In this document: piece after piece, positions 7,176 to 15,062 of the stretch
Layout of the letters: each line of letters starts with the position of its first letter
How positions within the stretch are numbered: position 1 is the stretch's first letter
Assembly (NCBI GenBank): GCA_964430375.1
Contig: CAYSEZ010000009.1
Span: 1 to 21,572, forward strand
Origin: HGM10836 sp964430375
GTDB taxonomy: Bacteria; Bacillota_I; Bacilli_A; RF39; UBA660
Length of the DNA stretch: 21,572 nucleotides
Direction of reading: 5' to 3'
Made by a program: the position numbers and the translations under genes
Notes under the pieces: generated by a model
Databases searched by the model: none
What the model was told of the DNA's origin: nothing
The model's input: the letters and a program-made list of their open reading frames with translations, nothing else

Positions 7176-9294
7176 TACATGGCATTTTTATGCTATTTTA
7201 GTTTTACTAGCATCCTTAACATTAATATCTTTATATTATGGCATTTTATTAATAATTTATTTAATTTATTTATATAAGATAAAATTATTGAAATTATCTT
7301 TTATATTTTTATTATTATATTATGTAATTACAATATTAGTATTGTCGTTATATCCATTTAAATTAGAGGGGGAAATATCAGGAATAGTAATTAGTGTTAA
7401 AAATAATTCTGATTATCAAAGTGTTGTTATTTTAAAAGGATTGTATAAGGTTTACCTTACTATTCCTGATAATAATGAAATTCATATAGGTCAAAGAATT
7501 ATTGCAAGTGGTACTAGTAAAGAAATTGATTTAGAATCTTTTGGTACTTATTTAAGATCTGTTGGTATTTATAGAAGATATAGTGTATCTAACTATACAG
7601 TTTCTAATGAATTTAATATATATTCAATAAAGTATAAAGTGTTTAATTTTTATGAAAGTAAATTAGATGAAAAATCATATAGTTATTTAATAGGTCTTAT
7701 TTTTGGTTTAAATGATTTTGATTTGTCATTTAAAGAACAAATAAATAATTTAGGTGTATCTTATTTATTTTGTATATCAGGATTTCATATAAATATGATT
7801 ATAGTTTTATTTGATTATATATTATCTAAAGTTATTCATAGACAACATATTAAAGACTCAATAATTATAATTTTATTATTAATTTATGCTTTCTTAACTG
7901 GATTTTCCTATGGAGTTACTCGTGCTATTTTAATGGTAATTATTACTAAAATTAATTATTATAAATCCTTAAATTTAACTAAATTAGATTGTCTATCTTT
8001 AGTATTTATAATTATTAGTTTTATAAATCCATATGCTTTATATAATACTAGTTTTAGATTAAGTTTCTTATCAGTATTTATAATTCTTTTGATTACTAAT
8101 AATTTAAAAAATGATAATAATAAATTAATTACTAATTATTATATTACTATAATTATATTTCTAGCAAGTGCACCAATAATTATAAGTATTAACAATGAAA
8201 TTAATTTATTAACTGTATTTATATCACCAATTATTTTACTATTATTTTCTTATATTATATTACCATTTACATATGTTTTACTAATATTACCTCAAATTTA
8301 TCCATTGATTAATAGTATATATATTCTATTTGAAAGGCTTATTAATACTTTAAATAATTTTGATATTTTATTAATAGAATCTAAAACATTTTCACCAATA
8401 TTATATATTACATATTATTTCTTATTTTATAATTTGTTATGTCAATATGAAAGATATGGATTAAGATATTTTAATAGTCTATTATTTATAATTATTATTT
8501 ATATATTTAATATAACTAATTATTTAATTCCTTATGATAGAATTACAATCCTAGATGTAGGACAAGGAGATTCTATACTTATTGAATGTGCTAATAATAA
8601 AGGAAATATTTTAATTGATTCTTATAATAATATTGATAAATTAAAAGATAAAGGTATTAAAAATATTAACACATTAATCATAACTCATAGTGATACCGAC
8701 CATAGTGAAACAACACTAGATGTAATAAATAATTATAATGTAAGTACATTAATTCTATCTTATTATGATGAATATGAGTTTTTAAATGATATAAAGAACG
8801 ATATAAAAATATTAAATTATAAATCTGAGGATGTTTATTATTTTAATAATTTAAAATTTAATTTTTTAAGTCCTAATACTGAGTACTCGTCTTCTAATAA
8901 TAATTCTCTTTCTTTTATATTAAGTATAAATTCTTTTAAAATGTTATTTGCATCAGATATTGAAGAAGAAGCTGAAAAGGATATTATTGATAAATATGGA
9001 ACTTTAAAATTTGATATTTTAAAAGTTGCCCATCATGGATCATACTCAAGTACATCAACTTATTTTTTGAATAATACTAAATTTAACGATGCTATTATAA
9101 GCGTAGGTAAAAATAATTATTATAATCATCCCAATGATAAGGTGATTGAATCATTAAAAGATAAAAACATTTATAGAACTGATACTGATAATGATATTTA
9201 TATTGATGTATATAGTAAAAAATATAAAATAAAAACGAATATTTATCATAATTTGTTAATATATTCTAGAAAAAGACTAAAACTTAATGTATAA
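7147..9294 (+). CDS. comEC: Competence protein ComEC, DNA-uptake channel
   Basis: ComEC forms the inner-membrane channel for single-stranded DNA in transformation. The 715-aa protein starts with membrane segments and a soluble N-terminal domain, then the competence domain with many helices (FCISGFHINM and the following FSYGVTRA stretch are characteristic). From about residue 464 a metallo-beta-lactamase domain follows: LDVGQGDSILIE, THSDTDHSE (HxDxDH, about 512-518), FASDIEEE (about 600) and VAHHGSYSS (about 627). The metal ligands are intact, so the domain could be a nuclease. The start at 7147 is preferred over ATG 7117, as AGAGG at 7133-7137 is 9 nt upstream and the overlap with comEA drops to 29 nt. 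Length is close to Bacillus ComEC (776 aa). No ComF or pilin genes are visible here. Confidence 0.93.
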   Translation: MLTKIKSLCNTWHFYAILVLLASLTLISLYYGILLIIYLIYLYKIKLLKLSFIFLLLYYVITILVLSLYPFKLEGEISGIVISVKNNSDYQSVVILKGLYKVYLTIPDNNEIHIGQRIIASGTSKEIDLESFGTYLRSVGIYRRYSVSNYTVSNEFNIYSIKYKVFNFYESKLDEKSYSYLIGLIFGLNDFDLSFKEQINNLGVSYLFCISGFHINMIIVLFDYILSKVIHRQHIKDSIIIILLLIYAFLTGFSYGVTRAILMVIITKINYYKSLNLTKLDCLSLVFIIISFINPYALYNTSFRLSFLSVFIILLITNNLKNDNNKLITNYYITIIIFLASAPIIISINNEINLLTVFISPIILLLFSYIILPFTYVLLILPQIYPLINSIYILFERLINTLNNFDILLIESKTFSPILYITYYFLFYNLLCQYERYGLRYFNSLLFIIIIYIFNITNYLIPYDRITILDVGQGDSILIECANNKGNILIDSYNNIDKLKDKGIKNINTLIITHSDTDHSETTLDVINNYNVSTLILSYYDEYEFLNDIKNDIKILNYKSEDVYYFNNLKFNFLSPNTEYSSSNNNSLSFILSINSFKMLFASDIEEEAEKDIIDKYGTLKFDILKVAHHGSYSSTSTYFLNNTKFNDAIISVGKNNYYNHPNDKVIESLKDKNIYRTDTDNDIYIDVYSKKYKIKTNIYHNLLIYSRKRLKLNV

Positions 9295-9312
9295 TAAATT
9301 TGTAGAAAAAAG

Positions 9313-9332
9313 AAAGGAATCGATTAGTCGAT
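9313..9332 (+). promoter_or_regulatory. SD and start codon separated by an exact hairpin
   Basis: The ribosome binding site AAAGGA (9313-9318) is 14 nt from ATG 9333, too far for normal use. The 14 nt between are exactly a perfect hairpin, ATCGA-TTAG-TCGAT (9319-9332). Folding would bring the site and the start codon together. Alternatively the start is ATG 9348. Confidence 0.4.
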
Positions 9333-9635
9333 ATGGAAAAGAATATGAAATTAATTTATGGTAGCGATGGCACAGGAAAAACAAGAAAGATTTTAGAATT
9401 ATCAAGTCAAACAAGAACACCTATTTTATGTGAATCTCAAACTCGTAAGCAAAGATTACTTGAAAAAGCTAAGGGTTATGATATTTCTATACCAATGCCT
9501 ATAGTTTATAATGAATGTAAAGGTGATATTGAAGTATTAGTAGATGACCCTCAAAGATTGTTAGAAGCAATGTTCAATGTTAAGCTTAAAGGTATTACAA
9601 TTAATGTAAATAAAGAAGATGTTGTAGAATTATAA
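9333..9635 (+). CDS. Minimal 100-aa P-loop protein of unknown function
   Basis: I do not recognise the family. The protein has a Walker A motif, GSDGTGKT (10-17), directly after a first beta strand (MKLIYG). A possible Walker B follows, IEVLVDDP (about 71-78), a hydrophobic strand ending in two Asp. The beginning resembles the thymidine kinase/small ATPase style, in which MKLIYGPMGSGKT is followed by a helix and a strand (TPILCESQ). It has no membrane segment, and at 100 aa it is about half the size of a normal nucleotide kinase, yet the frame is intact and ends before a terminator. The gene stands 38 nt after comEC and probably shares its transcript. A role in competence is possible only by position. 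Nucleotide binding is likely; the substrate is unknown. Confidence 0.6.
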   Translation: MEKNMKLIYGSDGTGKTRKILELSSQTRTPILCESQTRKQRLLEKAKGYDISIPMPIVYNECKGDIEVLVDDPQRLLEAMFNVKLKGITINVNKEDVVEL

Positions 9636-9649
9636 TTTAATATATTAAG

Positions 9650-9677
9650 ATACACAACTAGTTTGTGTGTTTTATTT
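9650..9677 (+). terminator. Weak intrinsic terminator after the P-loop gene
   Basis: ATACACAA (9650-9657) pairs with TTGTGTGT (9663-9670, one G-U) around the loop CTAGT, followed by TTTATTT. The stem is AT-rich, so termination may be partial. Confidence 0.55.
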
Positions 9678-9694
9678 AAGGTAGGGAGAATTTT

Positions 9695-10798
9695 ATGGGA
9701 GAAGTAAAAACGAAAAAAAATAGTAAAAAGAAGTATATATATTCTATTTTATTTTTAGTTTTAATGATTGTTGTAACATTTTATGTTATTTTTAATAAAT
9801 ATGATATTAAAGATTTAAAAGCTGTCTTAAAAGAAGCAAATTATATATTTATTTTAATAGGAATTATATTTGTATTTATATATATTTTCTTTGAAGGAAT
9901 GGCTACAAAAATTTTACTTAAATCTGTTGGTTATAAAACAAGTATTGGTGATAATTTTGTTTATGCGGCTGTAGATTATTATTTTTGTGCAGTTACCCCT
10001 TCAGCTACAGGTGGACAACCAATGTCAGCTTATTATATGGCTTGTGATAATATACCTGTTGAAAGCTCATCATTGATATTAATGATTAATACAGCATTTT
10101 TTAAAATAGTATTCTTAGTGCTTTCTTTAATCTCTATTTCCTTTTGTCATGGATTACTTTTATCATCAGTATTACTTACAATACTTATTATTGTGGGTGC
10201 ATTAATTAATATTACAATTGTTATATTTTTATTTTTATGTACATTTAAAAATTTGTGGGTAGAATCTGTAGGTAAAAGAATTATAATATGGCTATATAAA
10301 ATTAAATTAGTTAAAAAGCCTTATAAAATTATGAGAAAATTTAAATTAAAGATGCAAAATTATAAGGAACAAGCAATTCTATTAAAGAAGAATAAAAAAG
10401 AATTTGTCCTAGCTTTATTTTGTAATTTTGTACAAAGAACAGCTATGTTTTGTGTTGCATATTTTGTATATTTATCACTTCTTGATGCTTACCCTGAAAT
10501 TCAAGGCCATACATTTATTGAATTTTTTGCAATACAGGTTTTAATAGGTTTAAGTGTAGATTCACTTCCATTCCCAGGTGGTATGGGTATATCTGAATTT
10601 TTATATTTAATAACATATGGCACAATATATAATGTAATAATTAATGGAGTTGAAACTTCACTTGTACCATCTGCGATGTTACTAACAAGAGCTGTAAGCT
10701 TTTATATTCCATTAATTGTTACAAGTATTATTGTTGTTATAAAGCATATTAGTGTACTTGTAAAAAGTAAAAATAAAAATAAGGAGTTAGTTTTATGA
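9695..10798 (+). CDS. Flippase-like membrane protein (LPG synthase TM domain, YbhN/MprF-N family)
   Basis: This 367-aa polytopic membrane protein is of the family formed by the N-terminal flippase half of MprF, without the lysyl-transferase half. It begins with a Lys-rich cytoplasmic tail (MGEVKTKKNSKKK), then about eight hydrophobic helices. VTPSATGGQPMSAYYM and SLPFPGGMGISEFLYL are the family's conserved motifs. GTAGGGAG upstream sets the start. It overlaps pssA by ATGA and opens a four-gene phospholipid run, so a role in moving or flipping a lipid made by its neighbours is plausible, but transport by stand-alone members is not settled. No aminoacyl-transferase domain follows. Confidence 0.85.
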   Translation: MGEVKTKKNSKKKYIYSILFLVLMIVVTFYVIFNKYDIKDLKAVLKEANYIFILIGIIFVFIYIFFEGMATKILLKSVGYKTSIGDNFVYAAVDYYFCAVTPSATGGQPMSAYYMACDNIPVESSSLILMINTAFFKIVFLVLSLISISFCHGLLLSSVLLTILIIVGALINITIVIFLFLCTFKNLWVESVGKRIIIWLYKIKLVKKPYKIMRKFKLKMQNYKEQAILLKKNKKEFVLALFCNFVQRTAMFCVAYFVYLSLLDAYPEIQGHTFIEFFAIQVLIGLSVDSLPFPGGMGISEFLYLITYGTIYNVIINGVETSLVPSAMLLTRAVSFYIPLIVTSIIVVIKHISVLVKSKNKNKELVL

Positions 10799-11454
10799 TA
10801 GGATTTTATAATTATACAGTATGGCTTACATATTTATCTTTAATATCTTCAGGGAGTGGAATTGTATTTTGCTTCGTGTTTAAAGATAAGCCAATAATTG
10901 CGATAATATGTTTACTATTTTCAGGATTTTGTGACATGTTTGATGGAATGGTAGCCAGAACCAAAAAAAATAGAACAGAAGATGAGAAACAATATGGAAT
11001 TCAAATTGATTCATTAACTGATTTAATATGTTTTGGAGTATTACCTTGTGCAATATTGTATTCTTTAATAAGCAATTGTATAGAAGGATATTATAAATTA
11101 TTATTTATACCTCTTGCATTAATTTTTATGCTATTTGGTATGATAAGACTTGCATATTTTAATGTACTTGAAATTAAACGTCAACAAACAGAAAAATCAT
11201 CAGTTAATTCTCATTATTTAGGAATGCCAATTACATTATCTGCATTATTTTTACCTATTGCTTATTTTATTGGTGATATTATAAATACTAAATATTCTAT
11301 ATTGATTGTATACTCTATAATAATGCTTATAGTAGGAATATTATTTGTAGTTAAAATTAAAGTTCCTAAAATAAAAAAGCGTGGTTTAATTTTCTTAGTA
11401 ATATTTGGTGCAATTTTGCTTACTGGAATTATTACTCTTGAAATTTTGAAGTGA
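10795..11454 (+). CDS. pssA: CDP-diacylglycerol-serine O-phosphatidyltransferase
   Basis: PssA makes phosphatidylserine from CDP-diacylglycerol and serine in the membrane. The 219-aa protein carries the CDP-alcohol phosphotransferase motif: D47, D50, G51, A54, R55, G68, D72 and D76, in CDMFDGMVART and QYGIQIDSLTD. The spacing between AR and G is 12 residues rather than the classical 8, a longer loop that I associate with the clostridial-type PssA. About six to eight membrane helices follow. The psd gene directly downstream supports serine as the acceptor. It starts inside the flippase stop (ATGA) and ends at a GTGA, with psd following after 5 nt. Confidence 0.88.
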   Translation: MIGFYNYTVWLTYLSLISSGSGIVFCFVFKDKPIIAIICLLFSGFCDMFDGMVARTKKNRTEDEKQYGIQIDSLTDLICFGVLPCAILYSLISNCIEGYYKLLFIPLALIFMLFGMIRLAYFNVLEIKRQQTEKSSVNSHYLGMPITLSALFLPIAYFIGDIINTKYSILIVYSIIMLIVGILFVVKIKVPKIKKRGLIFLVIFGAILLTGIITLEILK

Positions 11455-11459
11455 TATTT

Positions 11460-12329
11460 ATGAATAAAATTATTGATAGACAAACAAATGAAGTATTTGA
11501 TTGTGACATTTCTTCTAGTCAAAAGTTTTTATATAAAACATTTATTGGCAGATTATTTTTAAAATTTTTAGTTAGACCTATTGTATCTAAAGTAGGTGGA
11601 CTTTATATGTCAAGTAAATCTTCTTTAAAAAGAGTAGATAAATTTGTTAAAAAAAATAATATAAATTTAGATGATTATTATACAGATGATTTTAAATGCT
11701 ATAATGCCTTTTTTACAAAGAAGATTAAAGAAGATAAAAGAAAAATTGATTTTAAATCTGATTCTTTTATAAGTCCTTGCGATTCTAAATTATCTGTATA
11801 TAAAATAAATGAAGATAGTATTTTTAATATTAAAGATTCTTATTATAAAGTTTCAGATTTAGTCAATAATGAAACATTAGCAAGAGAATACTTAAATGGA
11901 TATTGCTTAATATTTAGATTAACTGTAACTGATTATCATAGATATTGTTATATTGATAATGGTACTAAGAGTAAGAATGTTCATATTAAAGGTATATTTC
12001 ATACTGTAAATCCTATAGCGTTAGAAAAATATAATATTTATAAGAGAAATACAAGAGAATATACAATATTAAATACTTTAAATTTTGATAAGATTGTACA
12101 AGTAGAAATAGGAGCTTTAATGGTAGGGAAGATTTCTAATCATCACGAAGAATATGAATTTAAAAAGGGTGAAGAAAAAGGAACTTTTTTATTTGGCGGT
12201 TCTACTATTGTACTATTAGTTAAGGATATTATTGATATTGATAAGGATATATTAACCAATAGTTTAAATGGTGATGAAACTATAGTTAAATATGGACAAA
12301 AGATAGGAAAAAAGAAGGGATTAAATTGA
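11460..12329 (+). CDS. psd: Phosphatidylserine decarboxylase proenzyme
   Basis: Psd decarboxylates phosphatidylserine to phosphatidylethanolamine and matures by self-cleavage into two chains with a pyruvoyl cofactor. The 289-aa protein has SPCDSKLSVYK, then RLTVTDYHRYCYIDNG with the conserved His, then FHTVNPIALEKYNIYKRN and EIGALMVGKISN. Near the C-terminus FLFGGSTIVLL contains the cleavage motif GGST (246-249), so Ser248 should become the pyruvoyl group. I use ATG 11460 (MNKIID); GTG 11451, which overlaps the pssA stop, is possible and would add three residues. It ends in a TTGA overlap with the next gene. Confidence 0.92.
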   Translation: MNKIIDRQTNEVFDCDISSSQKFLYKTFIGRLFLKFLVRPIVSKVGGLYMSSKSSLKRVDKFVKKNNINLDDYYTDDFKCYNAFFTKKIKEDKRKIDFKSDSFISPCDSKLSVYKINEDSIFNIKDSYYKVSDLVNNETLAREYLNGYCLIFRLTVTDYHRYCYIDNGTKSKNVHIKGIFHTVNPIALEKYNIYKRNTREYTILNTLNFDKIVQVEIGALMVGKISNHHEEYEFKKGEEKGTFLFGGSTIVLLVKDIIDIDKDILTNSLNGDETIVKYGQKIGKKKGLN

Positions 12330-12991
12330 AGTTTAAGGATAAATTAAATAAAATTAATTTCAAATATTTATTATTATCTATTGGCCTATTTTTATTTATG
12401 TCATTACTTTATATGTTGACATCTTTATTGCATAAGAGTGGTAATCAAATAAATATGAAAATAGATAACTATATTCCTTTTATATCTCATTTTGTATATT
12501 TTTATTATTTATACTATATATTACCAATATTATTTTTATGGTTATTAAGTTTTGATAATAAAGAAAAATTCTATCAAGTATTTATAAGTTTATTGATAGT
12601 TGTTATAGTTTGTAGTATTATTTATATTATATATCCAGTTCAAATAATAAGGCCTGAAATTAAAATAAAAGGATTATCATCATTATTAGTAAATTTAGTT
12701 TATAAAGTAGATGATAAAGCTATTAATTGTTTACCATCACTTCATTGTGTATTTTCTTGTGGGTTAATATATTCTTCATTAATAAATGATAAATTAAATA
12801 TTAAGGTTAAACTATTATCAGTATTTTTAGGTGTAATGATTATTCTATCTACGGTATTTATTAAGCAACATTATATAATAGATGGAATTATAGGTATTCT
12901 ATTATATTTTATTATTCAGTTTATTTGTAAGAAATTTTTCCCAAGATTTTATATAAAACTATTTAAAATTAATGAAAAAAGTAAGAAATAG
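12326..12991 (+). CDS. PAP2-family membrane phosphatase
   Basis: This 221-aa membrane protein has about six helices and the PAP2 catalytic motifs. They are RP at 109-110 (motif 1), CLPSLHC (motif 2, PSLH at 137-140) and STVFIKQHYIIDGI (motif 3, His182 and Asp186). PSLH in place of PSGH, with a KQHY..D third motif, is the variant seen in the inositolphosphotransferase-like PAP2_3 branch. It may dephosphorylate phosphatidic acid or another lipid phosphate, or transfer a lipid head group. The start is TTG at 12326 within the psd stop, supported by AAGAAGGGA 5 nt upstream. It closes the phospholipid operon. Confidence 0.82.
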   Translation: MKFKDKLNKINFKYLLLSIGLFLFMSLLYMLTSLLHKSGNQINMKIDNYIPFISHFVYFYYLYYILPILFLWLLSFDNKEKFYQVFISLLIVVIVCSIIYIIYPVQIIRPEIKIKGLSSLLVNLVYKVDDKAINCLPSLHCVFSCGLIYSSLINDKLNIKVKLLSVFLGVMIILSTVFIKQHYIIDGIIGILLYFIIQFICKKFFPRFYIKLFKINEKSKK

Positions 12992-13003
12992 AAGTGTATA
13001 TGC

Positions 13004-13032
13004 TTGACAAAGGCGCTTTCATAGTCTAAAAT
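13004..13032 (+). promoter_or_regulatory. Strong sigma-A promoter with cre-like sequence in the spacer
   Basis: TTGACA (13004-13009) and TAAAAT (13027-13032) are 17 nt apart, close to the sigma-A ideal; the start would be near 13039. The spacer holds GGCGCTTTCA (13011-13021), whose last nine bases equal the right half of the ideal CcpA cre site (TGAAAGCGCTTTCA). The left half matches poorly (11 of 14 positions fit the degenerate consensus). Confidence 0.75.
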
Positions 13033-13038
13033 TAAATT

Positions 13039-13156
13039 AGAAAGTGATGGTGGAGTTATAGATAGACTTGGATATCTATGAGTAGCCAAATATGATGGTT
13101 GACGTTAAGCCATTCCAAGAAAAAAACGGATGAGGCCAAGTAAGGCCTCTTTTTTA
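13039..13156 (+). ncRNA. Unassigned structured short RNA or holA leader
   Basis: About 115 nt lie between a near-ideal promoter and a strong terminator, with no convincing reading frame. Two stems exclude each other: ATAGATA/TATCTAT (13059-13065 and 13073-13079), and a longer-range CTTGGA/TCCAAG (13067-13072 and 13114-13119) that encloses ATGG/CCAT (13095-13098 and 13111-13114). I tried it against SRP RNA, 6S RNA, T-box, purine, c-di-GMP, fluoride, TPP and ykkC patterns and saw no match. It may be a free small RNA or a switch ahead of holA, whose ribosome binding site starts a few bases after the terminator. Confidence 0.55.
13132..13155 (+). terminator. Intrinsic terminator before holA
   Basis: GAGGCC (13132-13137) and GGCCTC (13144-13149) form a perfect stem with loop AAGTAA, followed by T6. 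It is GC-rich for this genome and should be efficient. Confidence 0.88.
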
Positions 13157-13173
13157 TAATGTGAGGTGTTAAT

Positions 13174-14121
13174 ATGAAACCTATATATTTAATTTGTGGT
13201 GAATCTAATTTAAAGAATAATGAATCTTTAAATAAAATTATTAAAGAATGTGAATATGAATATGAAATTGATTATCATGATATGGAAGAAGAATCACTTG
13301 CAGTATTAATTGAATCATTAAATATAATTCCTTTTTTATCATCTCATAAAATTGTTGTGGCTAAATATCCAAAGTTTTTTTATAAAACATCATCGTACGA
13401 TCCTAAATTGATAGAAGCGTTTATTGATTATTTACATAAACCTTCAATATCTACAACCTTTATAATAATTACTAATACTTTAAAGGATATTGATTCTAAA
13501 ATAAAACAAGCACTAGATTCTTGTGTATGTTATATCATGCAAGAAGAAAATAATGATATAGATATAAAATCAAAAATAATAAATACTTTAAAGTTTGAAG
13601 GATTTAATTATGATGAAGATGCTATTTTAGAATTAATTCAAAGGTGTGAAAAGAATAAAGATAGAATTGATATGGAATTATCTAAATTGATTTTATATAA
13701 ATGTGAAGAAAAATATTTAAATATTATAGATGTTAAAGAATTAGTAAGTAAAGAACTTGATGATAATATTTTTGATTTAGTTAATGCAGTTGTAGATTCA
13801 AATAGAAGAAGAGCCATTGAAATATATAATGATTTAATGACTTTAAATGAAGATGAATCTAGAATAATTGCATTACTTATTAATAAGTTTAATGAAATGT
13901 ACCAAACTAAAAGCTTATTACTAAAAGGTTTTGGCAAGAATGAAATTGCTCAATTATTTAATGTTAAACCTGGTAGAGCATATTATATGATAAAAAATTG
14001 TGAAGGCATTTCTCTTGAAAGAATTAAAAAGAATGTAAATGCTTTAGTTGATATTGACTTTAAAATTAAAAGTGGTCAGCTTGATAAAAGTATTGCACTT
14101 GAATTATTTTTATTAAAATAA
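13174..14121 (+). CDS. holA: DNA polymerase III subunit delta
   Basis: HolA (delta, YqeN type) opens the sliding clamp within the clamp loader. The 315-aa protein begins KPIYLICGESN, the family start in which a degenerate P-loop follows the first strand. It has the expected PFLSSHKIVVAKYPKFF segment, the RCEKNKDRIDMELSKLILY helix of domain II (typically GND...E..KL), and DDNIFDLVNAVVDSNRRRAIEIY opening domain III. The end, KNEIAQLFNVKPGRAYYMIKN followed by DIDFKIKSGQLDKSIALELFLL, matches the delta C-terminus. GAGGTG sits about 7 nt upstream. In many Firmicutes rpsT follows holA; here a convergent orphan gene follows instead. Confidence 0.92.
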   Translation: MKPIYLICGESNLKNNESLNKIIKECEYEYEIDYHDMEEESLAVLIESLNIIPFLSSHKIVVAKYPKFFYKTSSYDPKLIEAFIDYLHKPSISTTFIIITNTLKDIDSKIKQALDSCVCYIMQEENNDIDIKSKIINTLKFEGFNYDEDAILELIQRCEKNKDRIDMELSKLILYKCEEKYLNIIDVKELVSKELDDNIFDLVNAVVDSNRRRAIEIYNDLMTLNEDESRIIALLINKFNEMYQTKSLLLKGFGKNEIAQLFNVKPGRAYYMIKNCEGISLERIKKNVNALVDIDFKIKSGQLDKSIALELFLLK

Positions 14122-14155
14122 AAACATTCTCCAGGAACTAAACTGGAGAATGTTT
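14122..14155. terminator. Bidirectional terminator between holA and the minus-strand gene
   Basis: AAACATTCTCCAG (14122-14134) and CTGGAGAATGTTT (14143-14155) are a perfect 13-bp stem around an 8-nt loop. T-rich sequence lies on both sides, so it can serve the two converging genes. Confidence 0.92.
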
Positions 14156-14159
14156 CATT

Positions 14160-14861
14160 TTATTTAGTTGTTGATGTGTATCCTTCTATAAAATACATGT
14201 CATAGTCAAATTCTACAATACCTGTGTAACTTTTACTTCCAATAGTATATTCTACATATACATATAATTTTGGATTTTTAATGTTAATCATTCCAAATAA
14301 ATAACGTTTAGGGAACTCTTGTGCAGAATCAATAGAAATATTTCTTGTACTACTATAAAATGACATATTGTCAGATTTTAAAATAGAATCAGTATAAGAC
14401 GATGAATAGCATGAAGTAGATGAAGAAGCATAGTCATGCCATTTTTCGGCTACGACGATTTTTGCAGTACTGATTTTTAAATTTTGGCTTTTATTTGTTT
14501 GGTTAAAACCTACATAAAATTCAATATATCCACTTTGCATATCCCCATCTTCAGTTTCTTGATAAGGAAGATAATATTTTTTTGCTAAAGCTCCTACTTC
14601 TAAGCCTTCAAGTTTGCTACAAGAACCATATGTTAAATTGGTTGTAGAACTTGATGAAATTTTACCATCATATTTTAATTCATTAGCTTTAACTATTGAT
14701 GGACAATCATCTATACTAAATCCTGATTTTAAAGTACTTTTAATTGATGCAGAACTTAATTGAATAATAAATGATATAATAACTAATACTAACAGTAATA
14801 TTAATGCTCCACCTAAATATATAAATTTAGCTGGAATTCTTTTTAATTTTTTTAAACTCAT
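14160..14861 (-). CDS. Membrane-anchored extracytoplasmic protein of unknown function
   Basis: I do not recognise this 233-aa protein. A basic N-terminus (MSLKKLKRIPAK) precedes one hydrophobic segment (about 13-34), which should anchor it with the rest outside. The outer part is rich in Ser, Thr and Tyr, has three Cys (in DDCPS, GSCSK and TSCYS) and alternates like beta strands (YIEFYVGF, KLYVYVEYTIG, GIVEFDYDMYF), suggesting a beta-sandwich fold. ATG 14861 is preferred over GTG 14873, since AGGTG (14875-14871) is then 9 nt upstream. It is a single-gene unit, the only leftward gene in the window, with its own promoter and terminator. No catalytic motif was found; it may be a surface or envelope protein. 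Confidence 0.75.
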   Translation of the reverse strand: MSLKKLKRIPAKFIYLGGALILLLVLVIISFIIQLSSASIKSTLKSGFSIDDCPSIVKANELKYDGKISSSSTTNLTYGSCSKLEGLEVGALAKKYYLPYQETEDGDMQSGYIEFYVGFNQTNKSQNLKISTAKIVVAEKWHDYASSSTSCYSSSYTDSILKSDNMSFYSSTRNISIDSAQEFPKRYLFGMINIKNPKLYVYVEYTIGSKSYTGIVEFDYDMYFIEGYTSTTK

Positions 14862-14894
14862 ATAATCACTCACCTAAAAATCAATATATAATAT

Positions 14895-14923
14895 ATTTTA
14901 TATTAATTCATCTAAATTTTCAA
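14895..14923 (-). promoter_or_regulatory. Promoter of the minus-strand gene
   Basis: On the minus strand TTGAAA (14923-14918) and TAAAAT (14900-14895) are separated by 17 nt and lie about 30 nt before the start codon. Confidence 0.5.
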
Positions 14924-14954
14924 TACTTTTAAAGATATATTTATTTTTTCTTAA

Positions 14955-14983
14955 TTGACTAAAAATGCTTTACAATGTATAAT
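14955..14983 (+). promoter_or_regulatory. rny promoter (sigma-A)
   Basis: TTGACT (14955-14960) and TATAAT (14978-14983) are 17 nt apart. Transcription would begin at about 14990, giving a leader of about 70 nt. It runs back to back with the promoter of the minus-strand gene. Confidence 0.8.
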
Positions 14984-14988
14984 AAAGG

Positions 14989-15006
14989 TAGTGGTTTTTA
15001 TCACTA
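14989..15006 (+). promoter_or_regulatory. 5'-end hairpin of the rny leader
   Basis: TAGTGG (14989-14994) pairs with TCACTA (15001-15006, one G-U pair) around TTTTTA. It falls at the predicted 5' end of the rny transcript, where a stem can protect mRNA from 5'-dependent decay. Confidence 0.45.
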
Positions 15007-15062
15007 TAGTTTTATGAATTTCAAAACTTTTTCAAATATAATAAATGCTGGAGGTGTATTGT

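Noticed and set aside
13092..13133. A 13-codon mini-ORF (MMVDVKPFQEKNG) within the RNA before holA, ending at the terminator, as a leader peptide.
   Set aside because: There is no ribosome binding site before it and no run of a single amino acid that would suggest attenuation; it lies in bases used for pairing.
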